From Bacteroidales bacterium (GTDB taxonomy: Bacteria > Bacteroidota > Bacteroidia > Bacteroidales > UBA932): a DNA stretch of 64,000 nucleotides. This document shows, one piece after another, positions 35,668 through 44,143 of this stretch. The first letter of the stretch is position 1, and the number at the start of each line of letters is the position of its first letter. The notes beneath the pieces are model-generated. The model was not told the origin of the DNA, did no database searches, and worked only from the letters and a program-made list of their open reading frames with translations. The position numbers and the translations under genes are program-made. Where the stretch lies: NCBI GenBank assembly GCA_017480345.1, contig JAFVAU010000010.1, positions 40,083-104,082 of the forward strand, written 5' to 3'.

Positions 35668-36279
35668 CTAAATGTGCGCCTCGCGGAAAACTTCCTGGAT
35701 GGAGGGATAGGTGTTTTTCAGGAAGGGAGGAAGGGAGGATTTGGCCACCCAGGCCGCCTTGGTAATGTCTTCTTCCCGCTGCGGGGTCAGGTTGGTGGGG
35801 TCTGTGTACAGCATGTCGTACCACCAGGTGTGCTTGAGGTGCCACAGGTTGTTGCGGAAATAGACGTGGTCCGTGATGCAGATCAGGCGCCTCAGGTCCA
35901 GCTGGTCCACCCCGGTCTCCTCCTGCACCTCCCGCATGGCACAGACCTCTATGTCTTCTCCGGCTTCCTGATGGCCCTTGGGGAGGTCCCACAGGCCATT
36001 TCGGGAGATGAGGAGAAAGTCTCCGCGGCGGTTACTCACCAGCCCTCCGGCCGCGTTCACCTCCTTGAACTCTGCACAAATGCGCCGGTAGCTCTGCTCA
36101 ATGTCCGTGGAGGGGATATAGATGCGGGAAAGGGTATCCTGCACCTCGAACATCCTCACCAGGGCGCCCACGTCCACCCGCTCTCCCATGTGGAACTCCA
36201 CGGAATTGGGATCGGCCAGGGCTTCCTCCCCCGGAGAACAAATAATGATACAGCGCTTCTCGAAATAGATTTTGTGCAT
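35668..36279 (-). CDS. Nudix hydrolase
   Basis: The 203-residue protein has a perfect Nudix box at 102-124: G-x5-E-x7-REVQEETG, with the metal-binding glutamates present. The N-terminal about 70 residues have no family I recognise. The substrate cannot be told from sequence; a nucleoside diphosphate derivative is likely. It diverges from the SRPBCC-like gene, and the two promoters face each other. Confidence 0.88.
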   Translation of the reverse strand: MHKIYFEKRCIIICSPGEEALADPNSVEFHMGERVDVGALVRMFEVQDTLSRIYIPSTDIEQSYRRICAEFKEVNAAGGLVSNRRGDFLLISRNGLWDLPKGHQEAGEDIEVCAMREVQEETGVDQLDLRRLICITDHVYFRNNLWHLKHTWWYDMLYTDPTNLTPQREEDITKAAWVAKSSLPPFLKNTYPSIQEVFREAHI

Positions 36280-36288
36280 GGTTTTTGC

Positions 36289-36296
36289 TATATTTG
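36289..36296 (+). promoter_or_regulatory. -7 promoter box of the SRPBCC-rsmF-TPR operon
   Basis: TATATTTG, 22 nt before the ATG at 36319. Predicted start near 36300. Confidence 0.65.
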
Positions 36297-36303
36297 CAAC
36301 TTA

Positions 36304-36311
36304 CAAAGATA
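36304..36311 (-). promoter_or_regulatory. -7 promoter box of the Nudix gene
   Basis: TATCTTTG on the minus strand, 24 nt before the ATG at 36279. Predicted start near 36300, the same place as the opposing promoter. Confidence 0.65.
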
Positions 36312-36318
36312 AAAAATT

Positions 36319-36765
36319 ATGACCAATATAGAAAGCAAACACGGCATCGTGTCCCGCCAGCCCGCGGAAATGTACATGTCTTTCACGGACCTGAGCAACT
36401 TCGTGAAGATGCTCCCGGAAGACAAGAAAGAGATGATCCAGGCCGATATGGACACCCTCACCGCCACGGTGCAGGGCTTCAACATCGGCGTCAAGGTGCA
36501 TGAGAGAGTACCCTATTCCCGCATCGAGCTGGTGGATTACGGCGCTCCCTTCGCCTTCCACATCGTGGTTCATTTTGACCCCGCCGCCGAGGATCCGTAC
36601 AAGACGGACTTCTGGATTTCCGTAGAGGCAGACCTTAATCTTATGATGAAGATGATGCTCTCCGGCAAACTCAAGGAAGCCCTGGACAAGGTGGTGGACG
36701 GCCTGGTGGACGCCTCCAACGGAAAGATGCCCGAAGGCTTTGACCCCGCACAGTGGACGAAATGA
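36319..36765 (+). CDS. SRPBCC-like protein
   Basis: The 148-residue soluble protein resembles small Bacteroidetes SRPBCC proteins: an N-terminal strand with MYMSFTDLSNFVKMLP, a beta-rich middle (PYSRIELVDYGAPFAFHIVVHF) and a long C-terminal helix (LNLMMKMMLSGKLKEALDKV), the helix-grip layout that binds lipid-like ligands. No catalytic residues are evident. It overlaps the methyltransferase start by four bases (ATGA). Confidence 0.6.
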   Translation: MTNIESKHGIVSRQPAEMYMSFTDLSNFVKMLPEDKKEMIQADMDTLTATVQGFNIGVKVHERVPYSRIELVDYGAPFAFHIVVHFDPAAEDPYKTDFWISVEADLNLMMKMMLSGKLKEALDKVVDGLVDASNGKMPEGFDPAQWTK

Positions 36766-37916
36766 CCGCTTTCCCGGAAGGATTCGAGACGCTGCTCGCC
36801 GCCTCGGTGGGTGAAATGGAGGCCCGTACCGTGCTGGAGGCCCTCCAGGCCCCGCCTTCCGTTTCCCTGCGCCTGAATCCCGCCAAACTGAAAGAATGCC
36901 CGTTCCCGGATGCGGAGCCCGTTCCCTGGAGCCCCTATGGCTATCTTTTGAAGGAGCGTCCCGTCTTCACCCTGGACCCGCTCTTCCACGCCGGCTGCTA
37001 TTATGTGCAGGACTCATCGGCCATGTTTGTGGGGCATATCTTCCGACAAATCCTTCCTGAGCTGGCCCCCGGCGCCGCCGTACTGGACCTGTGCGCCGCC
37101 CCGGGCGGAAAGAGCACGGACCTGGCCGCCTCCCTCCGGGAAAGCTTCGGGGACAACTTTTCCCTCCTCTGCAACGAGGTGATGCGGGGGCGCTTCGGAA
37201 CCCTGCGCTCCAACCTGGACAGCTGGGGAGACACGCGGACGGGTTGCGTGTCCCGGGACCCGTCGGCCTTCGGGGATGAACCCCTTTTCGACGTCATCGT
37301 GGCCGATGTCCCTTGCTCCGGCGAGGGCATGTTCCGGAAAGACGCGCAGGCCGTCGCCGAATGGTCTCCCGAGACCGTGGAATTCTGCGCCGCCCGCAGC
37401 CGCCGCATCCTCAGGGACATCTGGCCCACCCTCCGGCCGGGTGGATACCTTATTTTTTCCACCTGTACCTTCAACGCGAAGGAGAACGACGAAAACGCCC
37501 TCTGGGCCGCCTCCGAGCTGGGGGCCGATATCCTCCCGCCGCCTTCCTTCCCGCCCGTAAAGACCACCCGTTGCGGCAACATCCTGCTGCCGGGCTTCGT
37601 CCCCGGTGAAGGCCAGTGGGTGGCCACCCTCAAAAAGCATGGGGCGCCCGGCGGAATGCGCACGGCAGACGTCCTGGGCCTTTTCCGGGCCCAGCGCCCT
37701 GCCGCTCCCGAAGCCGGAGGTTCCCGGGTGGAAGTGGACCTCCAGACTGCCCTCCGCTACCTCCACGGTGATGCTGTGGTGCTGCCGGCGGATGCTCCCC
37801 TGGGGCCGGTCCTTCTTTGTTTCCAGGGGCAGCCCCTGGGCCCCGGCAAGAACCTGGGCAAGCGCTGCAACAACCTCTATCCCAAAGCCAAACGAATTAA
37901 AATGGATATCCGATGA
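36762..37916 (+). CDS. rRNA cytosine-C5 methyltransferase, RsmB/RsmF type
   Basis: I chose the ATG at 36762, inside the ATGA overlap; a GTG three codons upstream is in frame but less likely. The 384-residue protein has the SAM motif LDLCAAPGGKST (108-119), the ADVPCSGEGM motif (181-190) with a catalytic-pathway cysteine, and the STCTF motif with the nucleophilic cysteine. The C-terminal part resembles the RNA-binding domain of RsmF. It methylates cytosine C5 in 16S rRNA or tRNA. The next gene also overlaps by four bases. Confidence 0.88.
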   Translation: MTAFPEGFETLLAASVGEMEARTVLEALQAPPSVSLRLNPAKLKECPFPDAEPVPWSPYGYLLKERPVFTLDPLFHAGCYYVQDSSAMFVGHIFRQILPELAPGAAVLDLCAAPGGKSTDLAASLRESFGDNFSLLCNEVMRGRFGTLRSNLDSWGDTRTGCVSRDPSAFGDEPLFDVIVADVPCSGEGMFRKDAQAVAEWSPETVEFCAARSRRILRDIWPTLRPGGYLIFSTCTFNAKENDENALWAASELGADILPPPSFPPVKTTRCGNILLPGFVPGEGQWVATLKKHGAPGGMRTADVLGLFRAQRPAAPEAGGSRVEVDLQTALRYLHGDAVVLPADAPLGPVLLCFQGQPLGPGKNLGKRCNNLYPKAKRIKMDIR

Positions 37917-38845
37917 AAAGACTGCTGATCATCCTTCTGTCGCTGGCGGCGGCCCTCAGCGCCTCCGCCCAGGAAACGCTCTCGGAGCAGGAATACCTGC
38001 GCCGCTACAACAATCTGGTAGCCCGCGTGGGGCCGGCCGGACTGGGCGTGGAAACCCTCCTGAACAAATGGGAGGCCGACTATCCGGACGACGCGTCGCA
38101 GATGGTGGCCCGTTTCTCCTTCTACTTCACCCGCTGCCAGACCTCCCGGGTGGTCCAACTGCCCCAGGACCGCTATTTGGGCCGGGAGCCCCTCCTGCCC
38201 ATGACGGATTCCCTGGGCAAGAAGGCCAATTTCTTCGAAGTGACGGATTATGACGACGAGCTGTACGCGCAGGCCAACCTGGCCATCGACAAGGCCATCG
38301 CCGCCCTGCCGGACCGCCTGGACCTCCGCCTGGCCAAGATAGACGCCATGATGGCCTTTGAGCAGGGGCAGCCGGACATGACCCTCCAACAGCTCAAGGC
38401 GCTTGCCGATGTCCATTTCAAACAGCATCCCGCTTGGCAGTATGAGGGACTGGGAAGCGTGGACACGGAGCAGTTCAAGGCCTTCATGCAGGACTACTGT
38501 GCCGCCCTCTTCCGCCTGGGTACGGAAGGCGGTTCCAAGGCTTTCGTATCCCTATCCGAGTACCTGCTCACCTACAGCAAAGACGATCCCCTGTATGTGA
38601 ACAACCTGGGCAGCTACTACCTCTCCAAGAAGGACTACAAGAAGGCCCAGAAGTACTTTGACCAGGTACTCAAGAAAGACCCTTCCAACCTGACGGCCAT
38701 CCGGAACGGCATCCTGCTGGGCCGGGCCAGGAAAGACGTCAAGCTGGAGAAGAAATACCTTGCCCTGATGGCCCAGTACGGGGAAAGCGAAACGGACCGG
38801 GCCGGCGCCCAAGTCCGGCTGAGCGCTCTCGAGGGAAAGAAGTGA
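37913..38845 (+). CDS. Secreted TPR-containing protein
   Basis: The 310-residue protein has a signal peptide (MKRLLIILLSLAAALSASAQ), a helical body and a clear TPR near 220-260 (LYVNNLGSYYLSKKDYKKAQ). It has no lipobox, so it is periplasmic or exported. I do not recognise a more precise family. It is third in an operon with the SRPBCC-like gene and the methyltransferase, each joined by ATGA overlaps. Confidence 0.75.
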   Translation: MKRLLIILLSLAAALSASAQETLSEQEYLRRYNNLVARVGPAGLGVETLLNKWEADYPDDASQMVARFSFYFTRCQTSRVVQLPQDRYLGREPLLPMTDSLGKKANFFEVTDYDDELYAQANLAIDKAIAALPDRLDLRLAKIDAMMAFEQGQPDMTLQQLKALADVHFKQHPAWQYEGLGSVDTEQFKAFMQDYCAALFRLGTEGGSKAFVSLSEYLLTYSKDDPLYVNNLGSYYLSKKDYKKAQKYFDQVLKKDPSNLTAIRNGILLGRARKDVKLEKKYLALMAQYGESETDRAGAQVRLSALEGKK

Positions 38846-38899
38846 AACTTTTTCCGGATAAGTTCCGTATTATATAGGTATCACTTATACGGCGCGTAC

Positions 38900-39949
38900 A
38901 TGAAACTCTCACAATTCAACTTTGAACTTCCTGCCGACCGCATTGCGCAGGAACCTACCCGCTGGCGCGACGAAGCCCGCCTGATGGTCCTTCACAAAGG
39001 CAGCGGAGAAATTGAACACCGTCTGTTCAAAGATATCATCGACTATTTCGGCAAGGGAGACACCTTCGTCCTCAACGACACCAAGGTTTTCCCCGCCCGC
39101 CTGTACGGCAAGAAGGAAAAGACCGGGGCCGATATCATGGTCCTCCTGCTGAGGGAACTCAACCGGGAACAGCGCCTGTGGGACGTGATTGTGGATCCCG
39201 CCCGCAAAATCCGTATCGGCAACAAACTGTACTTCGGAGAAGACGAGTCCCTGGTGGCGGAAGTGATTGACAACACCACCTCCCGCGGCCGTACCCTCCG
39301 TTTCCTCTTCGACGGCAGCTATGAGGATTTCAAGGAGACCCTCTTCGGCCTGGGAGAGCCTTATGTGCCCGATTGGGTGAAGGAAAAGACCACCCCCGAA
39401 GACGTGGAGAACTACCAGACCATCTTTGCCGCCAACGAAGGGGCCGTGAGCGCCCCCGCCGCCGGTCTCCACTTCAGCCGGGAGCTCTTCAACCGGATGA
39501 TTCTCAAGGATATAGAGAAGACTTTCATTACCGTACACATGGGCATCGGCCATTTCCGTACCGTAGATGTGGAGGACCTCTCCAAGCACCGGATGGATTC
39601 CGAGCGCCTGATCATCAGCCCCGAAGCCGCCGCCGCCATCAACAAGGCCAAGCGCAGCGGAAAGAAGGTGGTGGCCATCGGCGCCACGGTGATGCGCGGC
39701 CTGGAAACCTATGTCACCACCACGCACGAGGTGAACGCCTATGACGGATGGACCAACAAGTTCATCTTCCCGCCGTACCAGTATTCCGTTCCGGACGCCA
39801 TCGTTTCCAACTTCCACCTTCCCCAAAGCACCATGCTCATGAGCGTGGCCGCCTTCGGAGGATACAAAGGTGTGATGGCCGCCTACGAGGAAGCCCTCAA
39901 GGAAGGCTACCGTTTCGGCCCCTACGGAGATGCACTTTTGATTGTGTAA
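38900..39949 (+). CDS. queA: S-adenosylmethionine:tRNA ribosyltransferase-isomerase QueA
   Basis: The 349-residue protein catalyses the SAM-dependent step from preQ1-tRNA to epoxyqueuosine-tRNA. It has the family start FNFELPADRIAQEPTRWRDEARL, the NDTKVFPARLYG motif and HMGIGHFRTV with GAPAAGLHF-type sequence (SAPAAGLHFSREL). It is a single gene between the TPR gene and a strong terminator. The 54-bp gap upstream has no clear TAnnTTTG box and no obvious preQ1 riboswitch. Confidence 0.95.
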   Translation: MKLSQFNFELPADRIAQEPTRWRDEARLMVLHKGSGEIEHRLFKDIIDYFGKGDTFVLNDTKVFPARLYGKKEKTGADIMVLLLRELNREQRLWDVIVDPARKIRIGNKLYFGEDESLVAEVIDNTTSRGRTLRFLFDGSYEDFKETLFGLGEPYVPDWVKEKTTPEDVENYQTIFAANEGAVSAPAAGLHFSRELFNRMILKDIEKTFITVHMGIGHFRTVDVEDLSKHRMDSERLIISPEAAAAINKAKRSGKKVVAIGATVMRGLETYVTTTHEVNAYDGWTNKFIFPPYQYSVPDAIVSNFHLPQSTMLMSVAAFGGYKGVMAAYEEALKEGYRFGPYGDALLIV

Positions 39950-39976
39950 ATCGTAAGAAACACACAAAAAGCATGT

Positions 39977-40013
39977 AAAACAACACAATTTTTTTTACGA
40001 TTGTGTTGTTTTT
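39977..40013 (+). terminator. Terminator of queA
   Basis: AAAACAACACAAT (39977-39989) pairs with ATTGTGTTGTTTT (40000-40012) around a T-rich loop, followed by a further T. It lies 27 nt after the queA stop and just before the dprA promoter. Confidence 0.75.
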
Positions 40014-40026
40014 CGTTTTCCTGCCG

Positions 40027-40034
40027 TATCTTGC
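40027..40034 (+). promoter_or_regulatory. Near-consensus -7 box of dprA (leaderless arrangement)
   Basis: TATCTTGC matches TAnnTTTG at six of eight positions (TA, two free bases, TT). The dprA ATG follows after 3 nt. The sequence TATCTTGC also occurs in the asnS promoter dyad. Confidence 0.4.
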
Positions 40035-40037
40035 GGC

Positions 40038-41219
40038 ATGAGTACTTTTGACGAAACCCTGGCGCTGTGCGCCCTGAACAGAATTTTTGGCTATCATCCC
40101 ACCCTGGCGCTGCAATTGATGGCGAAGGCCGGCAGCGCCCTTACCCTTTTTGACGGTTCCTTCACGGAGGGAGAACCGCACCCCGAGCTCCTGAGCCGCC
40201 TGGTCCCTTCGGAACTGGAATGGGCGCAGGAGGAACTGGAGCGGGTTCGGGAAGGCGGCTTCCGTTTCCTCTCCCTGGCCGATGAAGACTATCCCTCCGC
40301 CTTGAAGGAGTGCCCGGACCCGCCTTTGGGCCTGTACCTGAACGGAACCTCCAGCCCGGCGGAAATCTTTGAGTTGAGGCCCATGGTGGCCTTTGTGGGC
40401 ACCCGGGACCTGAGCCCTTACGGGAAAGCCTGGTGCGAAAAACTGGTGAAAGCCCTGTCCGAAACCCGGGCGCAGCCGGCCATCGTGAGCGGACTGGCCC
40501 TGGGGGCCGACGGCGTGGCCCACCGGACCGCCCTGGAGTGCGGGCTCCCCACCATCGGCGTCATGGCTACCGGTATCGAGACGGTGTATCCCTACCAGCA
40601 CGAAAGGCTGGCCATGGACATGGTCCGGAGCCCTTCCGGGGCCCTGGTCACGGATTATCCCATGGACACGGCCCCCGTAGCCCTCAACTTTGTGCGCCGC
40701 AACCGGATTATCGCCGGCCTTTCGCAGGCCGTAGTGGTGGTGGAATCCAAGAGCAAAGGCGGTTCGCTGATGACGGCCAGATATGCCGTAGAATACAACA
40801 GGGAGGTGTTTGCCGTGCCCGGCCGCCTGGACGACAGCCGCAGCGCGGGCTGCAACTCCCTCATCCGCACCCAGATGGCCCAGATTGTCACTTCCCCGGA
40901 AGACCTGGTGGACGCCCTGGGGATGGGCGGCGCAAGGCGGCATCGCGCCGCCGGCGGCTCCTGGGTTACCAACCAGCCCGGCGACAGCCCGGAAGAAATG
41001 CTCCGGCATGCCCTTGTGCGGAAGTATTCGGCCTCATCGGCCCTCATTCCGGTGGCGCTGGCCATCTTCCGGCAGCGCGGAATCGGGGTGGAAGAACTGG
41101 TCCGGAGCCTTCAGCGGCCCTATGGGGAGGTCCTTGCCGCCGTGGGCACCCTGGAGGCCGACGGCGTGGTTTCCTCCGACCTCCTTCGCCGCTGCTCCCT
41201 TACCCCGGCGTGGGAATAG
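40038..41219 (+). CDS. dprA: DNA-processing protein DprA
   Basis: The 393-residue protein has an N-terminal helical domain, the Rossmann-fold core with VAFVGTRDLSPYG and SGLALGADGVAHRTAL, NRIIAGLSQAVVVVESKSKGGSL, and a C-terminal winged-helix domain. DprA binds incoming single-stranded DNA and loads RecA during natural transformation. Its presence fits with possible DNA uptake, but no other competence gene lies in this window. The RAYT with its repeats follows directly. Confidence 0.93.
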   Translation: MSTFDETLALCALNRIFGYHPTLALQLMAKAGSALTLFDGSFTEGEPHPELLSRLVPSELEWAQEELERVREGGFRFLSLADEDYPSALKECPDPPLGLYLNGTSSPAEIFELRPMVAFVGTRDLSPYGKAWCEKLVKALSETRAQPAIVSGLALGADGVAHRTALECGLPTIGVMATGIETVYPYQHERLAMDMVRSPSGALVTDYPMDTAPVALNFVRRNRIIAGLSQAVVVVESKSKGGSLMTARYAVEYNREVFAVPGRLDDSRSAGCNSLIRTQMAQIVTSPEDLVDALGMGGARRHRAAGGSWVTNQPGDSPEEMLRHALVRKYSASSALIPVALAIFRQRGIGVEELVRSLQRPYGEVLAAVGTLEADGVVSSDLLRRCSLTPAWE

Positions 41220-41224
41220 CGTTT

Positions 41225-41261
41225 TGGGCGCGGTGGGATTTTAAGCCACCCACCACGCCCA
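41225..41261. repeat. REP hairpin L1, upstream of the RAYT gene
   Basis: TGGGCGCGGTGGG (41225-41237) pairs with CCCACCACGCCCA (41249-41261) with one mismatch. Total length is 37 nt, as for the other three copies. Confidence 0.8.
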
Positions 41262-41298
41262 CACAAAATGCCCTACAAGTCTTGAAAGGCCATAATAT

Positions 41299-41335
41299 CG
41301 GGCCAGGTAGTACATGTAAAATCCCACCTGGCCCA
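41299..41335. repeat. REP hairpin L2, upstream of the RAYT gene
   Basis: GGGCCAGGT (41300-41308) pairs perfectly with ACCTGGCCC (41326-41334). It ends 13 nt before the RAYT start codon. Confidence 0.8.
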
Positions 41336-41348
41336 AAACCGCAACATT

Positions 41349-42266
41349 ATGAAAAGAATTGTTACCCGAATCCTTCCTTCCGGAGATTACAGGCCTGTCC
41401 ACCCTTTCCATGTTTGCATCAAAGGAGCAGAGACTGCCGTTCATTGCCGTGACAATGAAGACTATGATGTCTATGTGAAATACATCGCGTTGTGTGCCCG
41501 CAGAAAAAATGTGCTTGTCATCATCTACGCCGTAGTATCCAACCACTCCCACGTAGCGGTATTGGCTGCCAAGCAAGCCGATGCGGATGCATTTGCCCAG
41601 GAACTGAAGAAAATGTATTCCCAATGGTTCCAGGCCAAGTATCATGAGTCCAAAATACTGCATCGGGTAGAGGCTCAAGCCATTCTCCTGGATAATGACT
41701 GGTATGTCAGAAATGCGCTGGCATACATCCCCCGTAATGCCCTGGACAACAAATGTTCCGTCCAAGATTACCCCTGGAGTGGTTTTCAAGCCATGTTTCG
41801 CAGAGGCCCGGCTCCGGAGGGGAGAAAGGTTGCAACTCTTACCAAGAGAGAAACCGGCAACCTGCTGCACACCCGGGATAGTCTGAAAAATGTGGCGTGG
41901 CAGCTGGATGAAATCAGCAGGCTGATTCCGGACAGTTTCTGCGATACCGCTTATTTGGAACAAGCCTTCAACGACGACCCCGCTTTCTGGTTCAAGACCA
42001 TAGGCTCGGTAAATCCTGCCGAAATGGAGGAAAAACTGGTAGAAGGCCCCCGTCGGATGCTGCCCGACTCCGACTTCCAAAAAATAGTGGTCGATACCGT
42101 TCAGCGGTGGTTTTCCCAGGAACTGGCCACACTGCCAAGAGAAAAGAAGATCAGAATCATTCCTTACCTTTGGCGCACGCGGAAAACAAGCGTGAGCCAG
42201 CTGGCAAGAGTGATGGGGATGAGCAAGGAGGAAATAGGAAAGATTCTTAGAATCCAGGCAGACTGA
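41349..42266 (+). CDS. REP-associated tyrosine transposase (RAYT, Y1 family)
   Basis: The 305-residue protein has the HUH pair as NHSH (65-68) in IIYAVVSNHSHVAVL and a downstream helix RNALAYIPRNALDN where Tyr127 aligns with the nucleophile position of YIHLNPV-type motifs. Together these mark the IS200/IS605-related Y1 family. The C-terminal region ends in an HTH-like segment (SVSQLARVMGMSKEEIGKIL). Single-copy RAYTs act on REP hairpins in trans and are seen as domesticated. Two hairpins lie upstream and two downstream. There is no close -7 box and no accessory IS605 gene. Confidence 0.85.
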   Translation: MKRIVTRILPSGDYRPVHPFHVCIKGAETAVHCRDNEDYDVYVKYIALCARRKNVLVIIYAVVSNHSHVAVLAAKQADADAFAQELKKMYSQWFQAKYHESKILHRVEAQAILLDNDWYVRNALAYIPRNALDNKCSVQDYPWSGFQAMFRRGPAPEGRKVATLTKRETGNLLHTRDSLKNVAWQLDEISRLIPDSFCDTAYLEQAFNDDPAFWFKTIGSVNPAEMEEKLVEGPRRMLPDSDFQKIVVDTVQRWFSQELATLPREKKIRIIPYLWRTRKTSVSQLARVMGMSKEEIGKILRIQAD

Positions 42267-42324
42267 TATTTCCGGTCATCTTTAGTCTCAGACAACCGAA
42301 TAACAAATTCTGAAAAGTAATCTT

Positions 42325-42361
42325 TGGGCCAGGTGGTTCTTTACGTGTACTACCTGGCCCA
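42325..42361. repeat. REP hairpin R1, downstream of the RAYT gene
   Basis: TGGGCCAGGT (42325-42334) pairs perfectly with ACCTGGCCCA (42352-42361), 37 nt in total. Confidence 0.8.
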
Positions 42362-42398
42362 CTATTTCTGCAACACAAGGTCGGGAGGGCAATAATCA

Positions 42399-42435
42399 TG
42401 GGCGCGGTGGGTAGCATGAAATCCCACCTGGCCCA
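42399..42435. repeat. REP hairpin R2, downstream of the RAYT gene
   Basis: TGGGCGCGGTGGG (42399-42411) pairs with CCCACCTGGCCCA (42423-42435) with two mismatches. Its left arm is identical to L1 and its right arm matches L2, so it is a hybrid of the two forms. Confidence 0.8.
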
Positions 42436-42444
42436 GAGTCGCAA

Positions 42445-43398
42445 TTATTCGCAAGCTTTTTCTTTCCGGTACAGTTCCCAGGAATTGTAGAGGTTCTGCC
42501 AGATGGCATACAGACCGCCGGCCACGGAGGTGACGGGCGTCATGTAGTTGTAGCCCAGCCAGATGAGGAAGCCGGTGTTCTTCTGCCCCAGGGCCTGTCC
42601 GGCGGTGAGGTTGTCCACCGGGTCTTTCTGCATGCGGTGTCCGGCGAAGAACTGAAGGGCGCAGGATAGGACGGAAACCACCACGATGCCGCCTATGGCC
42701 CAGGGCCCCAGATGACTCAGGAGCAGGGCCCGGGTGGCCAGCACCATGGCCAAGGTGAGCCCCACGCCCCAGACATAGAAGGAATTGCCGGCCCAACGCA
42801 TCAGGCGCCGTTGCAGCCGGGGGAGGGTATAGCGGATGAGCCAGGCCACCAGGCCGGGCAGGATGAGTACGGGGAACACCTTGAGGGCAATGTGCCCCGC
42901 ATAGGCCCAGAAGCCCATTTGGACCGACGGGTTCACCAGCGGAATCACCAGCGGGATAAGGAAGGTGCCGGCCAGGTTGATGGCCACCAGGTAGGTGACG
43001 GTAGCCGCCAGCCGGCCGCCCAGCCGGTCTGTGATAACGCCTGCGGCCGATGCGGTGGGGCAGATGAAGCACAGCATGGCGCATTCCAGCAGCATACGGA
43101 AGGTGCCTGGCTCCATGAGCAGAACCCCCAGGGCAAAGAGCAGGAACAGCCCCACCTGGAGGGCCAGTGCTTTCAGATGCCAGGAGGTGGGCTTGAGGTC
43201 GTGCGGGGAAATCTTCACAAACTGGAAAAACAGCAGGATGGCAATCACCAGCCGCTGCCCTTCAGAGGCCAGCGGATGCAGCCAGACGCCGTAAGGGTGC
43301 AGGGCCGGCGTGAAGTGGTAGAGGAGATAGAGGCTGATTCCCAGGACGATGGCACCGGGCAGCATCCATTCCCGCAGGAGCCGGCCCCATTTATTCAT
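42445..43398 (-). CDS. Bile acid:sodium symporter (SBF) family transporter
   Basis: I chose the ATG at 43398 (MNKWGRLLREWMLPGAIVLG); the longer frame to 43578 lies within the next gene. The 317-residue protein has about nine hydrophobic helices and the family stretch CFICPTASAAGVITDRLGG near 115-135. SBF-family proteins import organic anions with sodium; the substrate is unknown here. It overlaps the upstream membrane-protein gene by 8 nt, so the two are coupled. Confidence 0.75.
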   Translation of the reverse strand: MNKWGRLLREWMLPGAIVLGISLYLLYHFTPALHPYGVWLHPLASEGQRLVIAILLFFQFVKISPHDLKPTSWHLKALALQVGLFLLFALGVLLMEPGTFRMLLECAMLCFICPTASAAGVITDRLGGRLAATVTYLVAINLAGTFLIPLVIPLVNPSVQMGFWAYAGHIALKVFPVLILPGLVAWLIRYTLPRLQRRLMRWAGNSFYVWGVGLTLAMVLATRALLLSHLGPWAIGGIVVVSVLSCALQFFAGHRMQKDPVDNLTAGQALGQKNTGFLIWLGYNYMTPVTSVAGGLYAIWQNLYNSWELYRKEKACE

Positions 43399-44068
43399 CG
43401 GCCTTTTTCCTTTGGAATATCTTTTCCATGACGGGGTCCGTGAAACGCATGCAGATGCCTGTGAGGAAGGCCAGGATAAGGGTTCCTTCGCGGATGACCA
43501 CCGTGCTGCCGTTGCCGGTGAGAAAGCCGAAGCAGATGTAGGAGAACACCACCGTGAACAGGACCATGAATACGTCAAAGAGAACCTTCATGGTGCCGTA
43601 CTTCAGGCGGAAGACATCGGCCAGGACGGCCACCATCTTGTCTCCGGCCAGGATCCAGCCGTCCCCGATCACTTCCATCTTGATGCCGATGGCATTGAGC
43701 AGCACCGTGGCCAGGCACAGGAGAATCTGCACCAGGTAGTTGGTGGAAGGGGAGGCGATGGCGTCGAACATCCAGATGAAGACGTCGCAGAGATAGCCGA
43801 ACACGAAGGCGGCGGGAATCTGCATCAGGTAGCGCAGCTTGAAATCCTTCCTGAGGATAAGGGCCTGCAGGCCGATGAACAGCAGGTGCATGATCCAGGT
43901 GAAGGTGCCCACACTGATATGGCCCCACTGGAGGTTGAGAATGGTGGGAGGGCAGGAAGGGGGCGCTACGCCCAGGTTGGATTTGATGGAAAGGCCCACG
44001 CCCATGGCAATCAGGACCAGTCCGGCGGTGGAAATGCCGTAGCGTGTGGCGATATCTTTGAAATTCAT
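43391..44068 (-). CDS. YczE/YitT-like integral membrane protein
   Basis: I chose the ATG at 44068 (MNFKDIATRYGISTAGLVLI). The 225-residue protein has five to six membrane helices and the family pattern GVGLSIKSNLGVAPPSCPPTIL, followed by GTFTWIMHLLFIGLQALIL. The function of the family is unknown, and some members are grouped with putative transporters. An imperfect -7 box (GATATTTG) lies about 21 nt upstream. Confidence 0.7.
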   Translation of the reverse strand: MNFKDIATRYGISTAGLVLIAMGVGLSIKSNLGVAPPSCPPTILNLQWGHISVGTFTWIMHLLFIGLQALILRKDFKLRYLMQIPAAFVFGYLCDVFIWMFDAIASPSTNYLVQILLCLATVLLNAIGIKMEVIGDGWILAGDKMVAVLADVFRLKYGTMKVLFDVFMVLFTVVFSYICFGFLTGNGSTVVIREGTLILAFLTGICMRFTDPVMEKIFQRKKADE

Positions 44069-44109
44069 AAAAAGTTCTGTTTTGGGGTGCAAATATCCGC
44101 ATTATTGTG

Positions 44110-44117
44110 TAATTTTG
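44110..44117 (+). promoter_or_regulatory. -7 promoter box of the M13 peptidase gene
   Basis: TAATTTTG matches TAnnTTTG and lies 26 nt before the ATG at 44144. Confidence 0.6.
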
Positions 44118-44143
44118 CAAATCGTATTCTTACATTTTATGTT

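Noticed and set aside
38846-38899. preQ1 riboswitch upstream of queA
   Set aside because: The 54-bp gap lacks the C-rich loop and A-rich tail of a preQ1 aptamer.
43349-44143. Open frame continuing upstream of the M13 peptidase start
   Set aside because: It crosses the divergent membrane-protein gene and the promoter; the lipoprotein signal at 44144 marks the start.
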